The notes under the pieces: generated by a model
What the model was told of the DNA's origin: nothing
Databases searched by the model: none
Seen by the model: the letters and a program-made list of their open reading frames with translations, nothing else
Assembly (NCBI GenBank): GCA_033725935.1
Contig: MU867072.1
Span: 186,001-250,000, forward strand
Reading direction: 5' to 3'
Length of the DNA stretch: 64,000 bases
DNA from: Cladorrhinum sp. PSN259
Lineage: Eukaryota > Ascomycota > Sordariomycetes > Sordariales > Podosporaceae
Position numbers and translations under genes: made by a program
Shown: in pieces, positions 44,069 through 56,287 of the stretch
Layout of the letters: each line of letters opens with the position of its first letter
Position numbering within the stretch: the stretch's first letter is position 1

Positions 44069-46648
44069 TTCCCCAAGCAACGCTAGCATCCGTAGGTGAA
44101 TGGGAGCAAAACCCCGCAGAGCGATGAACCCTGCAGGTTAGCACGCAGTCGCGGTTTCTTGTTTCCAAACTTGCCAAACGGGACACGGCATTTTGGGGGT
44201 ATCGGAACGGTGAAATACCCTTTTCTTTTTCTTTCTCTTATTTTTTTGGGTTCATGGGTCGGAAGACGGCATTAGAAGGATGGGATTCCTTCTGGTCTGG
44301 AACAGGGCTGCACACAAGCACATGCTCGGCGTTACTGACGATGGCTTACACGGTAACTGCGGGGACTGGGAAAGGAGTTCGGAAAAAGCAGATAGAGATA
44401 TCGTGGTCTCTCGGCGTCTGGGACTCGAGGGGCAATTTTTTTCGTCGTTTTTCTTTCTTTTGGCTACATTTTTATCTTATATAACTCCTCGGCTTCTCTA
44501 ACAGAGCCCGGGTCGCTATTTTTGGCGCCCAGCGAAAAGTTATCTGGCTTTTACAAAATTTGATTCTCTGCTATATAATAGTATATCTCTTACTCCCAAA
44601 TTCTCTCCTCGCCGTATCAATATCTTCACATCCCAACAACCATGAACTGGGACGGTTTCACAGCAGAGGCAGATGCTCAGCACGGCAACTCTGCTACTTG
44701 GTGACCCAGTTGGACAAAGCTATCGATTAGATGACTTCGTGGCCAGCGTATGCAAGTGATAAGACTTGCTCGGATGGCCGGCACCGAGACGGCATAAAAT
44801 GGCCAGATATAGACCAACTCGGAGGACACAAAAATTTCTGCTCTTTGCCTGACCTCCTGAGCATCAGATGCCGCCTCAATCATCACATGGGGCGGGGCTC
44901 AAACAGCAGCTCGACATTTTAGGTGACATTCAACGACGCGATCTCACTATCGCTGATATATGCAGCAACGGTCAGTCTTTTGATGTGTCACTACCACATG
45001 CCAAGTGCAAGCAAACAGAGGACTTGTTCCGACAGCATGACATCAGGAAATAACAATGGGAATCCAAACAATGAGACATTTTGTTTGCCTCACACCCGCA
45101 ACTTATTTTCCTCATGCGCAAATTAGGACTGCGTCAAACACCGATTGCTCTTGGATCGTAACACCGTGCTTCGTGGGTGGGGTGAGCTCCGAGTGCACAT
45201 ACCTACGCCAGGCAACACACATAATATCCACTTCTTAGGTGGCTCACCCCGTTCCCGACGGAGGTACCTTTGGGCGGGCGAAGGTGGGTGTTTGATGGAA
45301 GTTTTTCTTGCATGAAAGAAGAGCCGCCCCCCATGAAGCTTGCTCTTCAGTTTCCATCCCCCTGGCTGGGCAGTGCGGGAGGACTAGGGTCCCTCCCGTG
45401 GTGGCTTCGCGGGATGAGAGGGGCAATCCCCACGGCGGGCAGCTCTCGGGTTGGTGGAAACCCCCTTCTAGGAAAGATATTTATTATATTTTATATATCT
45501 GGGCTACGGCGGCAAACACCAAACATCACAAATTATCGCGCGACGTGCAATTGCCACAGTGAATTAATGCCATTGGACTAGCAATCTAGAGCTTGCAAGT
45601 TGCTAACTTACATTTTACACAGTTAGATGCCACCGAACCACTAGGCATGAAGCCACCGTGTGCAAGGCAATCGCCAGAGACGGGCGATGGAAGCAAAGAT
45701 AGAAAAGCGGTGTCGTTCGACGCAATGTACCACGCCGACTGAGACAGGCTTATGCAGCTCGGCGAAGGTAAAGAAATCGGCTGTCGCACATGGCGGATGC
45801 CTCGGTATTGGTTTCTTCAAGCTGCCCTGGATCAAGAGTGACGGGAGCCACAGCTCCACCTACAGAAATATGAACAGGAATGTTCTTCCACCCTCTTGTA
45901 GTTGGGCAAGACTTTTAGGTTTTTGTTCCCGTTGGGCGCCGTTCCTTCCAAGAGGATCTTTTAGTCATGTCACCATGCAAAATTCTAGTTGGAAACTGGG
46001 TGGAAACGCCCGATGATCCCGATGGTCGGGATACGGGAAGGAGCAAACATCGAAGAAAGCAAGTACCCCCACGACCTCAAGCTCTCAAACTCTCAAGCTC
46101 GTCCGATTGCTTGGAACAACCCACATGATCTACAATTCCATTCCCACGCTGCTGTGCTAGTCGGTATACCGTACCTAGCTGCCGATACCGCCGACGGGAA
46201 CACCAGCGGACCTTGCTTCATGCGGCCTCGTGTTTTCGGCAACCAACATCAAGCAGTGCCATGGCAACGGCAGGCAGCCAACTCCATCTCCCAGACCTTT
46301 CTGCTGTCCATCGCACAACTTCTCAAACATGGCCCATTCTCATGTCTCTCCTCTCTCCAATCTCGATTTCCCGCTGATATCACCAACCAGGAAAGGGGCA
46401 TGACTTGTGCTCGAGGACCACAAGGTTGGTGATATTGTTACAAATCTCCTGCATCCGGCGGCTTCTGCTCAGCTGGGAATGGCCACTCTCCTTCCGGGCT
46501 TGCTCGCCACCAAGATTAAAAGATGGGGAGGCAACCCAGTTGTCATCGTTCATTAAATGAATGGCCTTGGCGGTGTAGCTGACATCCCGCGCTTTTCATA
46601 TCATCATCCTCCAAGTTGCTGCTGTGAAGCTTACTTTTAGGGAAAACC
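44069..46648. other. Intergenic, 2.6 kb: promoter of tyrosinase
   Basis: No supported gene. An open frame at 45989-46432 starts at TTG and looks random. Stretches such as 44515-44600 are A/T-rich. Confidence 0.5.
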
Positions 46649-48835
46649 ATGTGGAGGAGTGCTACAATTTGGGCGGTTGCCGTGGCTCTCACAGCTGCGG
46701 CTCAATCAACAACAACCTCAACCCCCACGATGACTGCCTCTACACCTATTCCGGTTGTCGGCGCCAAGACAGGCATCGACGTGAAGACAGGTCAGCCGCC
46801 GTCGAGGCTTGATATTGATTATCTTTGGGCACAACGAGGGCCCCAGTGGTAATACCATGACACCACATTTTGTGGAAGAGAAGAGACTCTTATCTGATTT
46901 GATGTCCAAATAGGGATCTCTACGTCTTGGCCTTGTCTGAACTCCAAGGGATGAACGAGACGGACGAGTTATCTTACTTTGCGATAACAGGTACCAGAAC
47001 CCCCTGGATATCACATTGATCTACCCTCACTGACCAACTTCTCACTCCCTCACAAGGTATCCACGGACATCCTCACAGTGCGTGGAACGGAGTGGACCAT
47101 GTAGATGGTGCGCCCATCACAGGATGGTGCCCTCACAACGTAGGTATGCCTTACGGGCAAGCCAACCAGCATATTTCGGCGGCTTCTTCGGCTGATTAGT
47201 CTTCAAGGAACTTTTGTTCGCCACCTGGCATAGGCCATATGTTGTCCTCTTCGAGGTACTTGCTCTTCCCTTGCCCTTCTCTCGCCGACTTTCCTCATAC
47301 TGATATCTTGCAGCAAGCCCTTGTGTCACATGCAGCCAACCTTGCATCTCAATACCCTGCTGAGCTCAGGCCTGAGTACATCGCGGCAGCAGAAACTTTG
47401 AGGCAGCCCTACTGGGACTGGGCACGAAGTGCTACCCTCCCAATGGCAGTTACGCCTGTGAACGTGACGGTCATGAGCCCAGAAGGGTCCAAAGAAATCC
47501 CGAATCCTCTTTACAATTACCAATTTCAACGCCCAAAGTTGGTAAAGAGTTGGGGTGGACCGTTGTCACACCGCCGGGAAACTATCAGGTGTCTAGGGTC
47601 AGATGGGATCTCAAACAATGCTACGGCATCCAATGAGAGACTCAAAAATGCTGGTAATTTGACCAGTTATGTTGCAAGTGACTTCATTCACCCCCCCTCT
47701 CCGTCTAAATCTCCTTCTTTACCCCATGCTAACAACATGCCAGTACGATATTTTGGCGCGTGTGGAGACGTTTGATGATATGAAAAAGTCGACTTTTGAG
47801 AATCCTCACAATATGATTCACGCATGTGCTGCATGCAATGGCACATTGTCTGATCTTAACTGGGCAGCCTTCGAACCACTCTTGTTTGTCATATCCTTGC
47901 CTGCTCTGACTCCCACCTCTGTTTTCTAACTGTCACTGGACTTTGGCTAGCATGTTACACCATGCCAACATTGACCGTCTTGTAACGCTGTGGCAAACAA
48001 TACACTACAGGAATGCAATGTTTACGGGCACCGATCTGTCAAAGGGACAGTTTGGCACGCCCGTGGGTACGGTTATTACGGCTGATTCTCCGCTAAAGCC
48101 CTTTTTCATGGCAGACGGTGCCAAATTTCACACGAGCAATACGGTAAAGAATATTTCGGTGTTTGGTTATACTTACCCGGAACTGCCTCCGTTTTATCTG
48201 GAACCAGAGGCGGCTGCTTCGCATGTGAGGGCCAAGGTGAATGCTTTGTATGTGGGCGAGTTGGATAATAGGGTAGCTCAGCCGCAGACGGTGAATAAGC
48301 TGGGACAACCGCCCCCGATCAAGGATTATTATGCTGTTGAGGTTGAGTTGAATAGGAGGGAGCTGTTGAGACAGGGAGGAGGAGATGGAGGAGGAGGGAA
48401 CGTCGCGCTGTTCATGGCTGGGCAGAAGATGGGCGATGTTTCGGTTATGGGGATGCCGTGTGATGGAATGGTCGAGCAGTTCGTTCCGCTGGGGGATGTG
48501 AGGATGAGTGATAATAGTAGCTTGTTTGATATGGATGACACGGGAGAGGTGATTGATGCTCTACTGAACGGGATGGGTGTTGGGATCTGGTTGGTGAGTG
48601 TTCCGCCTGAAGAAAGGTAGACGGGCCCCGGAATACAACGGCTAACACGAGAGGTTTCTAGGCTGACGGAACAGAGTTAGAGGTTGGGAGCGTGCCGAGC
48701 TTGAAACTGACGCTACAGGACTTGCAGTATGTGCCGAGGATCGCGAATGACATCGAGGCGTTTCCGGAGTTTAATGGGATCAGCGCGAGCTGGGAAGTTG
48801 AGCTCAGGGGGAGGGATTGGGTGCCTACGAAGTGA
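46649..48835 (+). CDS. Secreted tyrosinase / catechol oxidase
   Basis: A 578-aa type 3 copper oxidase in eight exons: 46649-46848, 46914-46990, 47057-47143, 47200-47255, 47314-47673, 47744-47883, 47951-48593 and 48662-48835. A signal peptide is clear (MWRSATIWAVAVALTAAAQS). The CuA ligands lie in IHGHPHSAWNG, GWCPHN and TWHRPYVVLFEQ; CPH resembles the Cys-His thioether motif of tyrosinases. The CuB ligands lie in ENPHNMIH and MLHHANIDRLVTLWQ. PYWDWA is the family's conserved region between the sites. The last 58 aa form a C-terminal segment after the catalytic core. Such enzymes oxidise phenols to quinones (melanin-type chemistry, established). Intron 5 (47674-47743) most likely uses a GC donor (GCAAGT); a GT alternative three bases earlier removes one Val. 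No melanin cluster genes are adjacent. Confidence 0.88.
47674..47743 (+). other. Probable GC-AG intron in the tyrosinase gene
   Basis: Donor GCAAGT, branch-like GCTAAC and acceptor CCAG. The GC choice yields LTSYVYDILARV; the competing GTTGCA donor yields LTSYYDILARV. Both keep frame. Confidence 0.55.
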
Positions 48836-50961
48836 TAGTATCTTTTGAAGCAAGCGCTCTTTGTGTGCTACTTGCCGCCAACCTCTTGCTTGCTGGGCTT
48901 TGTCTTTATTTTTTTGGGTCAATATCATGGGACTTGGGCATCGATTGACTGACACACACCTGCTTGCTGTTGTGTAAGGTCTTGGCAGATCAGTTGACAG
49001 CAGGAATGGTAAGGATGTGTAGTCGTGGTGGTGTGTCGGCTGTGTGAGTGGTGGAAGATATTGGTCATAACTTGGTGTGTTGGTGATGATGAGAATGATG
49101 GTGTGTTACGCAGGCCGGATGGATGGAAATTGGGGATATGCGGAGGTGTTGTGCCGTTACTCCAGTTGTTTGGGCATTGCATTTTGTCTGTTTCTGTATG
49201 TTTCTTGATTTGGAAATTTGAATTGCGCAATGCTTATCCAACTTGAGAATCCGAACTTTTATTCTTCTTTGGTTTTTTTCCCCCCCGAGGGAAACTGAGT
49301 GCACCTTGCAAGATGCGGTCCTTGGGTCTCATCCATCCCGGGTTCTAAAGCTGGAATGCAAAATTTATCCAAACTCTAGAGACTGAGATAAGAAATCTAT
49401 CCGAGCTTGAATACGGTTAGTTAGTGGTAGAGACTCGTAGTATTGGAGGTGGTCGGTCCTTCTTTAATTCCATTTACGGTACCTGAGATGATAAAAACCT
49501 GAGTAAAATGATCGAGACACGCACCAATCAAATCAAAGACGAAGGCGGCTTGGCTTCCGCCAAAAAATAATATCTCCCTTGCTTTCAAGAAGTGTGTCTA
49601 CTGAGACTTGATTAGTTGATTATCTAAATAGGATATCGAACCGTGAAAGTATTTCGATAGGCTGGTGAGAGCAGTTGGAAACTAGGCTGGTTGCGCTTAC
49701 GTATGTCGGCAAGTCCTCACATGGACGTTTTATAAGCTTTCTAGTTAGAGGCTCATACTGCTGTCTGTGAATGATTTTTTATATATATTTATATATATAG
49801 CGGTGTACGAAATATTATTATATATATTTAAAAAAATGTTGGAAAAATGAAGATGAGAAAATGTAAAACTTGCTTGACGCCCACAGCCCCAACTTCCAAA
49901 AAATAAAAAATAAAATATAAAAAAAATTCAAGTTGTTGATTTCCCTTCCACCGAGCTGACTCTTATATCTGTTAAACATCCATTGATGATGTATGTGTGG
50001 CTTGCTTGAAAACGGGATGAGTGCGGCATCAACTGCATACATCCCGAGGTAGGAAGCTCTCACAGACCATCGACCTCCGTGCTGGCAACGGCAAAAGACA
50101 CGAGAAGATCCAAAACTTCCAACCAGGCGGCATCATTGTTCTTTGATGAACCTCACCAAAACAAGCAAAGGCATCAACACAAACGCTTCCTCAAATCCAT
50201 AGTTGCTTGACATAATTCTAACATACAGTATACACATGCATAATGCATAATATGTAAGTTCGGCGTACGCACCTCATCCTGCAAATGCTACGAATCACCG
50301 TAGCTATAGTTGTTTTCCCATTCTCGCCACTTTTTTCATTTTGTTTCAGTCCAACGCAACGATACCACGGGCTTGCCAATATAATCCTTGATCCATCCCA
50401 TCCACTCCAAGTCCCAACACGGAGAAAAATACTTCTCCAACAAATCCAACATGTGTACTTTTTGCCTTTTTGCGTGCTGATCCTCCGCAACGCAACTATT
50501 TCCCCCTCCTCCACTATTTGCCATTGCTTGCCCGGCACAAATTGGGCAGTCAGAAGAGAAATGAACAAGGCTGGTGATATGGTACCAAGAAACCAACAGA
50601 ATGCCAACAAAACTGCCCCAAACCATCCGTCTCCTACAATCCCTAAAAAATAAGTAACTTGGGTGTCGTACTGAACCGAAAATCAACCATCCCAATGCAA
50701 AGCCGGATATATGTCATGCCATAAAAGTCCTAACTGGCTGCCTTGCTGATCTTGAATCCATGCAATGAATGACGAGAATGATCCTTCTCCTGACTTGAAG
50801 GGAGCAAAAAAAAAAAAAGGTGTGCCGAAGCGAAGCCACCCGCCCAAGAACCCAAAAATGAGACGCCGGTTGGATGTTGTTATATATGACAGACAGTAAT
50901 TGGAAAGAAACGGGTATTATGCGAAAACGGAGTGAATCGCCAATGGAAATGGTCATGGCCG
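48836..50961. other. Intergenic, 2.1 kb between tyrosinase and DBF4
   Basis: 3' flanks of two convergent genes. Contains a strongly A/T-rich zone (49770-49930) with runs of ATATAT. No coding signal. Confidence 0.55.
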
Positions 50962-52990
50962 CTACCAGTCAACTTCATTTAGACGGGGCCGCCTTTTGAG
51001 GTGCGAGAGGAGCGCGTCGAGCTGAGCCCAGTTATCGTCATTATCCGCAAACTTTCGGTGCTTGCGAGATTGAATGTGCTGATACGGGGGTTAGCAATGC
51101 CCAAAATATGCAATAACAAAACAAGACAACCTACTTCGTCAAAGTCGTCGAACTTATCAAGGCAGTTCTCACAGTAGCCGGGCTTGGGGTCACGCTTCTT
51201 TGTCACTGTCCGGGGGACGGGTACGCTCACTGTCCTCCGAAGCTTTTCCCTTTGGTTGGCGGTCCCCTCTTCCTCAACTGCATCCAGCTTCCGGTATGTC
51301 GCAGCGCTCGCGCTGGCTGACCGGACGAACGTGACACTATCATGGTCAACCTCAGCCAACCGTCTGGAACTCAAATCCTGTTGAGACACTGCTGGGGTGC
51401 TAGCCTTTTGCAAAACTTTGCGCTGCAATCCGTGGATCTCCTTGCTGGTACCAGCCTTTGCTCCCAACACACCGCTAGTGGAAGAGATCATCTGAGATCT
51501 GATTGCCGAAGTCACATTGGATGGGTTCACCCCCGACGCGACTGGCTCACCGCCGAGGAGACGGCCTGCCTTTGCGTGGCTCATAAACGCGTTCTGTGTA
51601 CGGAACTCCATTTGTGGTGGGTTTGAAATCTTGGAGCGATCAAATGATTCGGCTGCAGCCCGGTTCTGGTCATCTTCCATTTCAGCAATGGAGCGTTTTC
51701 CAGTGGCGGGTTTTGGTGGAGGCACTTCAGGGGGTTGTTGGGTCTTTGCAGCGGTTTCGTCGGCCGCTTTGCTGGCCTTCTCCTTGCTCTTGGTCCGAGC
51801 CTTTTCAACCGGCGTATCAAAATCCTCGACAAAGGGACAGCGCCCCTGAGATGCAACACGAAACTGAGGCCACTCCCCGTCCTTCTTATCCTGAACCTTA
51901 GGATACTCCCGCACCATGACGGGCTTGGTCTTCTCCTCCATGTCGTAGATATAGATGTATGGGCCCTTGAAGATGTACATGTCCTTGATGGTGGGCGCCG
52001 TGGGATCTCTGTCAGAGGGACCATGAACTCGCTCATTTTCCAGCGCCTGTCGGAGGTTAGTCTGCCCGCTCGCCCTGGCGGTACCATTCGCACTCCCACG
52101 GCTGTGTCCTATGACAGCACTCTTGTACAGGTCTTGCTCCAACATGACCTCAATAATCTTCTGAAGCTTATCCACAGACCATATTTTTTTGCCCATTTCA
52201 CGCGCGCGGTGTAATACGTCCGAGTTGCGCGGCTTTGGTCGCTTGATAGGATCATCCTGTACTGGAATGGGCACACGCCGCGATGGAGCCGAGTCGAAGA
52301 CCAGCTTCCTTCTAACTGAAGGAGCCTCGTTTATCCGGTTCAGAAGGGATGGGTCGATCGTCTTCAATTGCTGCTCGGTTGCCGAGTGGCCATCTGCGCC
52401 ACCATCCTCGTTGGAAGCCATCTTCTGTGGAGGAATCTGCCGGGCTGTGACGATGTGGGTAATCTTGATTGAAAAGAATTTCTCATCACGCTGCAAAAGA
52501 AACGTCGGTGTTAGTCTAGCTCGAACCCTGATATTCAGCGCTAAGAACTTACTGCACCGAGAGAGGCGACCTGCTTGGATAGCCTGGTTCGAAGCTCGTC
52601 GGGGATACCCTCAAAATAAAACACCATCTTCGGGATGCGTTCTCGCATTTGGCTCTTCCATGCTGAGATGCTATCGAGCTCGGAGGGTGACGGCTTGTAA
52701 TCCTTGTAGTGATGGACGGCCTGGGCGGTCCTTGATGCCGGAGCAGCTGTGGCTCGGGACGTGTTGCGGTGCACAATGGTTCTGGCAGTCTTGATACGAG
52801 TCGGGGACGCAACGGAGCGCTCAATCATTTGACGCTTGGCTGGTGGGGGTTGTCCGTATGGTTCTTCGCGGAGCAAGTCGGCATGTGACCGGACTTTCTT
52901 AGCCCCGTTGAGGGCAGCCGTGGAGGCTCGCATTGGCGAATTGGCGACATTGGGATTGTTTGACAAGGGGACTCTCCTGGTTGTAGACAT
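50962..52990 (-). CDS. dbf4: DBF4-type regulatory subunit of Cdc7 kinase
   Basis: A 636-aa protein in three exons: 52990-52553, 52490-51135 and 51078-50962. Motif N (BRCT-like) spans the first intron: KMVFYFEGIPDEL through VASLGA, then RDEKFFSIKITHIVTA. Motif M is KGPYIYIYDMEEKTKPV (~residues 315-335). Motif C is the Dbf4 zinc finger, CENCLDKFDDFDE joined by the second intron to HIQSRKHRKFA, giving C-x2-C-x9-H-x5-H. The three motifs in this order define Dbf4/Dfp1/NimO, which activates Cdc7 to phosphorylate Mcm2-7 and fire origins (established). The last exon is only 39 codons. The start at 52990 gives MSTTRRVPLSNNP. It is divergent from the aminopeptidase gene; two MluI-cell-cycle-box sequences lie ~300 bp upstream. 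Confidence 0.93.
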
Positions 52991-53933
52991 TGCAAAGGGA
53001 GCAAAAGGAGGAGAGTGGGATCGGGATGGTCGGAATTGAGGTTCGCGATGGTGATAGAGATACTGCTTCCATATGAATGCGGATCCCACTCAGCATACTA
53101 TGGACCCTCTCGAATGTGTTGTTCTGTGTTGGAAAAAAAGGAGAAACCTGGCTAAGGTTCCTATGGAGAGTGTTGCGAGTCGTGGGTAGTGGATGGTATC
53201 CAGGCCGGATGGTGGTGGCTCGCGGAAACAGCGAGAGGTTGGACGTGCACTTCTGCCCGCTTTGCGCTCTCTTGCCGCACGCCAAAAACGCGTCTGCTGA
53301 TGGGTCCCGAGAGGGAGACGCGTAGCTAGTCGACCGAGCAAATCTTGAAATGGAAGATGGCCCAAAATCACCCCAATGGCGCCCGTAACAAACCAACAAA
53401 CTCTTTCCACCAAACTCACAGCTGTCTGGAAATGCGTGTTTGGCACCAGGACGGGTCTGGGGTGGGAGGTCTTTTAGGTGAGCCGGTGTTGTCAATGCTT
53501 CCACCCGTGCTAATCCCACTTTGAGTGCAGCACAACAAACTGGACGAGACTTGGACCCACAGGCGCGGGTTGCAGCTGTCAAATTCTGTCGCTCCCAGCA
53601 ACGCCGCGCAGCCAGGATCAGTGGCGGCCCACAGCAGTGGCAGACTGTGCTTGGCACCTTCTTTCACTGACGACATTGTTCAAGGTGGGCAGCTTCCTAT
53701 CCTAGTCATGAGGTCTGCATGAATTTTGCATTGAGAAGTTCTCTCACAAATTGAATTACTTGACATCTCAAATATACCGTACACTGCATCATGTTTGTTT
53801 AGGCGTCGTATCTATTTCTCGCCTTGTTGCTTTCAACGGTTAGACAGGGGTAGTGAGGGGCTATATTTTTCAAAGTCTGGACCCAACTTTGAACCGTCTC
53901 CCTTTCATCGCCGATTAGAATCTTTATTTCAAG
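52991..53933. other. Divergent promoter, dbf4 and icp55
   Basis: 943 bp between two divergent start codons. No coding signal beyond an in-frame non-conserved extension of dbf4. Confidence 0.55.
53288..53323. promoter_or_regulatory. Pair of MluI cell-cycle boxes (ACGCGT)
   Basis: Two exact ACGCGT sequences at 53288-53293 and 53318-53323. ACGCGT is the core bound by the MBF (Mbp1/Swi6-type) G1/S factor in fungi (established). Use here is inferred from the neighbouring replication gene. Confidence 0.55.
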
Positions 53934-55446
53934 ATGAGACCTGCCAGAAGCGCCTTCCGGCATCTTTCGAGAAAACAACAAATACATAGACCATTCCAAA
54001 CCTTACCGCTTCGTCCTTCATCATTCATAAAGCATAGAAATTATGCAACCACATCCTCAGTCTCAGCAGCTGAGCTCGAGTTCGGCCAGCCCGTCCACGA
54101 GACCCATCCTCACATTCTCAAACCAGGTGAAAGTGTGTATATCTTCTATGAATAATGGGCCACCTCATCTTACTAATAAATACCTAGTAACCCCCGGCAT
54201 CTCAGCCCAGGAATACTTCACCCGCCGCGCAAACCTCGCCCACTCCCTCCCCACCGGCTCCATCGCCGTCCTCCCCTCGGCCCAGCTCCAATACCGCTCA
54301 GGGGCTGTGTTCTTCCCCTTCCGCCAAGAATCAAACCTCCTCTACCTCACCGGCTTCCTGGAACCGGACTCTCTCGCGGTAATCCACAAGACCGGTCCCC
54401 TCCTCAACGACTTCACCTTCCACCTCTTCTGCCGCCCCAAAGACCCCAGACTCGAACAGTGGTCAGGCCCCTGGTCCGGCCTCAGAGCAGCAGAGGATGT
54501 CTTCAACGCTGACGCAGCGCATGACATTGCCCAAGCCCCTCAGATCCTCCCGACCCTCCTGCGTTCCGCGTCCCGAATCTACGTAGACCTACCACCAATT
54601 ACCACACCAATCGGAACCACCCTCCGCTCACTCAACGCACCCATGTCTCCTCTTCAACCACACGTCAACTCCCTCAGAGCAATTAAATCCCCAGCCGAAA
54701 TTGCCAACATGCGTCACGCAGGGCAGGTCTCTGGCCGCGCCATAACCTCCGCCATGCGTCGCCCCTGGAAATTCGAAAAGGACTTGCACAACTACCTAGA
54801 CTACGCCTTTACTCAATCAGGTCTCTCGGGCCCTGCATACGTCCCAGTAGTAGCAGGCGGCCACAGAGGAAGAATGATTCACTACGTGCACAACACCTCC
54901 ACCTGCAACGAAGGCGAGACAGTCCTCGTAGACGCAGGGGGCGAGTACGGCTTCTACGTAACGGATATCACCCGTACCTGGCCAGTAAGCGGGAAATTCA
55001 CCGATGCTCAAAAGGATCTTTATTTGGCGGTACTTAAAGTCCAAAGACGCTGCGTATCTTTATGTCGCGCTAGCGCCGGGTTGTCGCTCGATGAAATCCA
55101 CAGGGCAGCTGAGTCCGGACTGAGGGAAGAACTGACCAAGCTCGGCTTCGACGGATTAGTATACAACGACTCATTGATGGATGTGCTCTTCCCTCATCAC
55201 GTGGGACACTACGTTGGTTTGGACGTGCACGATGTCCCTGGGTACGGACGGTCAGTCGCCCTCAAAAAGGGACACTGCGTCACTATTGAACCGGGAGTTT
55301 ACGTTCCCGACGACGAGCGGTTCCCCAAGCATTTCAGGGGTATGGCTGTCAGGATAGAAGACAGCGTTTGTGTGGATGATGGCTCGCCTATTAATTTGAG
55401 CAGCGAAGCGGTAAAGGAGGTGGATGATATCGAAGCGCTGCGATAG
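53934..55446 (+). CDS. icp55: Mitochondrial Xaa-Pro aminopeptidase, ICP55 type
   Basis: A 485-aa M24B metallopeptidase in two exons, 53934-54132 and 54188-55446. The N-terminus is a mitochondrial presequence, basic and without acids (MRPARSAFRHLSRKQQIHR). The creatinase-like N-domain starts at TPGISAQEYFTRR. The five metal ligands are in place: Asp in LVDAGGEYG, Asp in VTDITRTWP, His in HHVGHYVGLDVHD, Glu in TIEPGVYVP and Glu in VRIEDSV. Icp55 trims one residue from imported proteins after MPP cleavage, stabilising them (established). The first exon end is chosen at GAAA/GTGTGT because it restores LKPGEITPGIS; a GTGAAA donor six bases earlier is in frame but deletes two residues of this block. 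Divergent from dbf4. Confidence 0.9.
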
Positions 55447-56287
55447 TAATTATTTTCTTGACATCAACATACATACATACCAAAATAAGGAAGCTTGTAT
55501 ATATATAGCATGCGCCGAGGGCGGGAAAAATGTGTACGATTAGAACCAGAACAACCAAATTGATGAATTGATGGGTATCTAGAACTTTCCTTCTCTTTCT
55601 CTCTCTCTCTTTGTCTGTTTCCCAACCCTTACCCCTTATTTTCCCCAACAAAAAAAAAGAAACAAGACCAGTTCAAGGAAACCAACAACCCCTTACCCTC
55701 CAAAGAACCCACCCAGCTTTTGGATAACCCTTTTTGTCTCTCCCTCCTCGATCTCTCATTTCAACTTTTCCAGTAAGCTGAGTGCGACCGTAGCAGTAGT
55801 AGACGCCAGATACCCCATTTCGTGAATGTGTTTGAAGACGTTTTTTGGGAGGTTCTCCTCCCCCTTCATGAAAGTTCGTCGCAGTCGCTTCTTCCTCCAA
55901 TTTTCCATATGATTCCCATCAACCCTTCGTCTGGCATGGCTTTATAAGATGCAATTCCGCTTACAAAAAGGAAAAAAAGAACATTTCCTGCCAGACAGAA
56001 ACCGTTACCATCCACAAAACGTGTGTCTTGAAAGACAATAGGACGAGAAAAAAAAAAAGGTCGTAGAACAAAAGGAAACTATGGTCAGCACCAATATAGC
56101 TTAATAAAGCATGGCAGAAAAGAGTGACTGAAGCAATCAGTCGGAAGAACAGGTTCAACAGATTAAAAAGATATTGTTGTTGTTGTTGTGTGTGTCTGTG
56201 TGTGTGTGTGCGCGCGCGTGCTGTGCGTTGTGGTATATACAACAAAAGTGCAAAAAAACGTAATAGTGTGCTTTGTTCTGTCTTTTG
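55447..56287. other. Intergenic between convergent icp55 and srbB-like genes
   Basis: 841 bp, A/T- and C/T-rich 3' flanks with simple repeats (CT run near 55600; GTT/GT/CG run near 56174). No coding signal. Confidence 0.55.
56174..56219. repeat. Compound microsatellite (GTT)n-(GT)n-(CG)n
   Basis: TTG units grade into GT dinucleotides with one CT interruption and finish in a CG/CGCG stretch. Such GT-CG tracts can adopt Z-DNA (established), no more is implied. Confidence 0.85.

Noticed and set aside
45989..46432. 147-codon plus-strand frame before the tyrosinase
   Set aside because: Begins with TTG, no conserved features, and lies where the tyrosinase promoter is expected.
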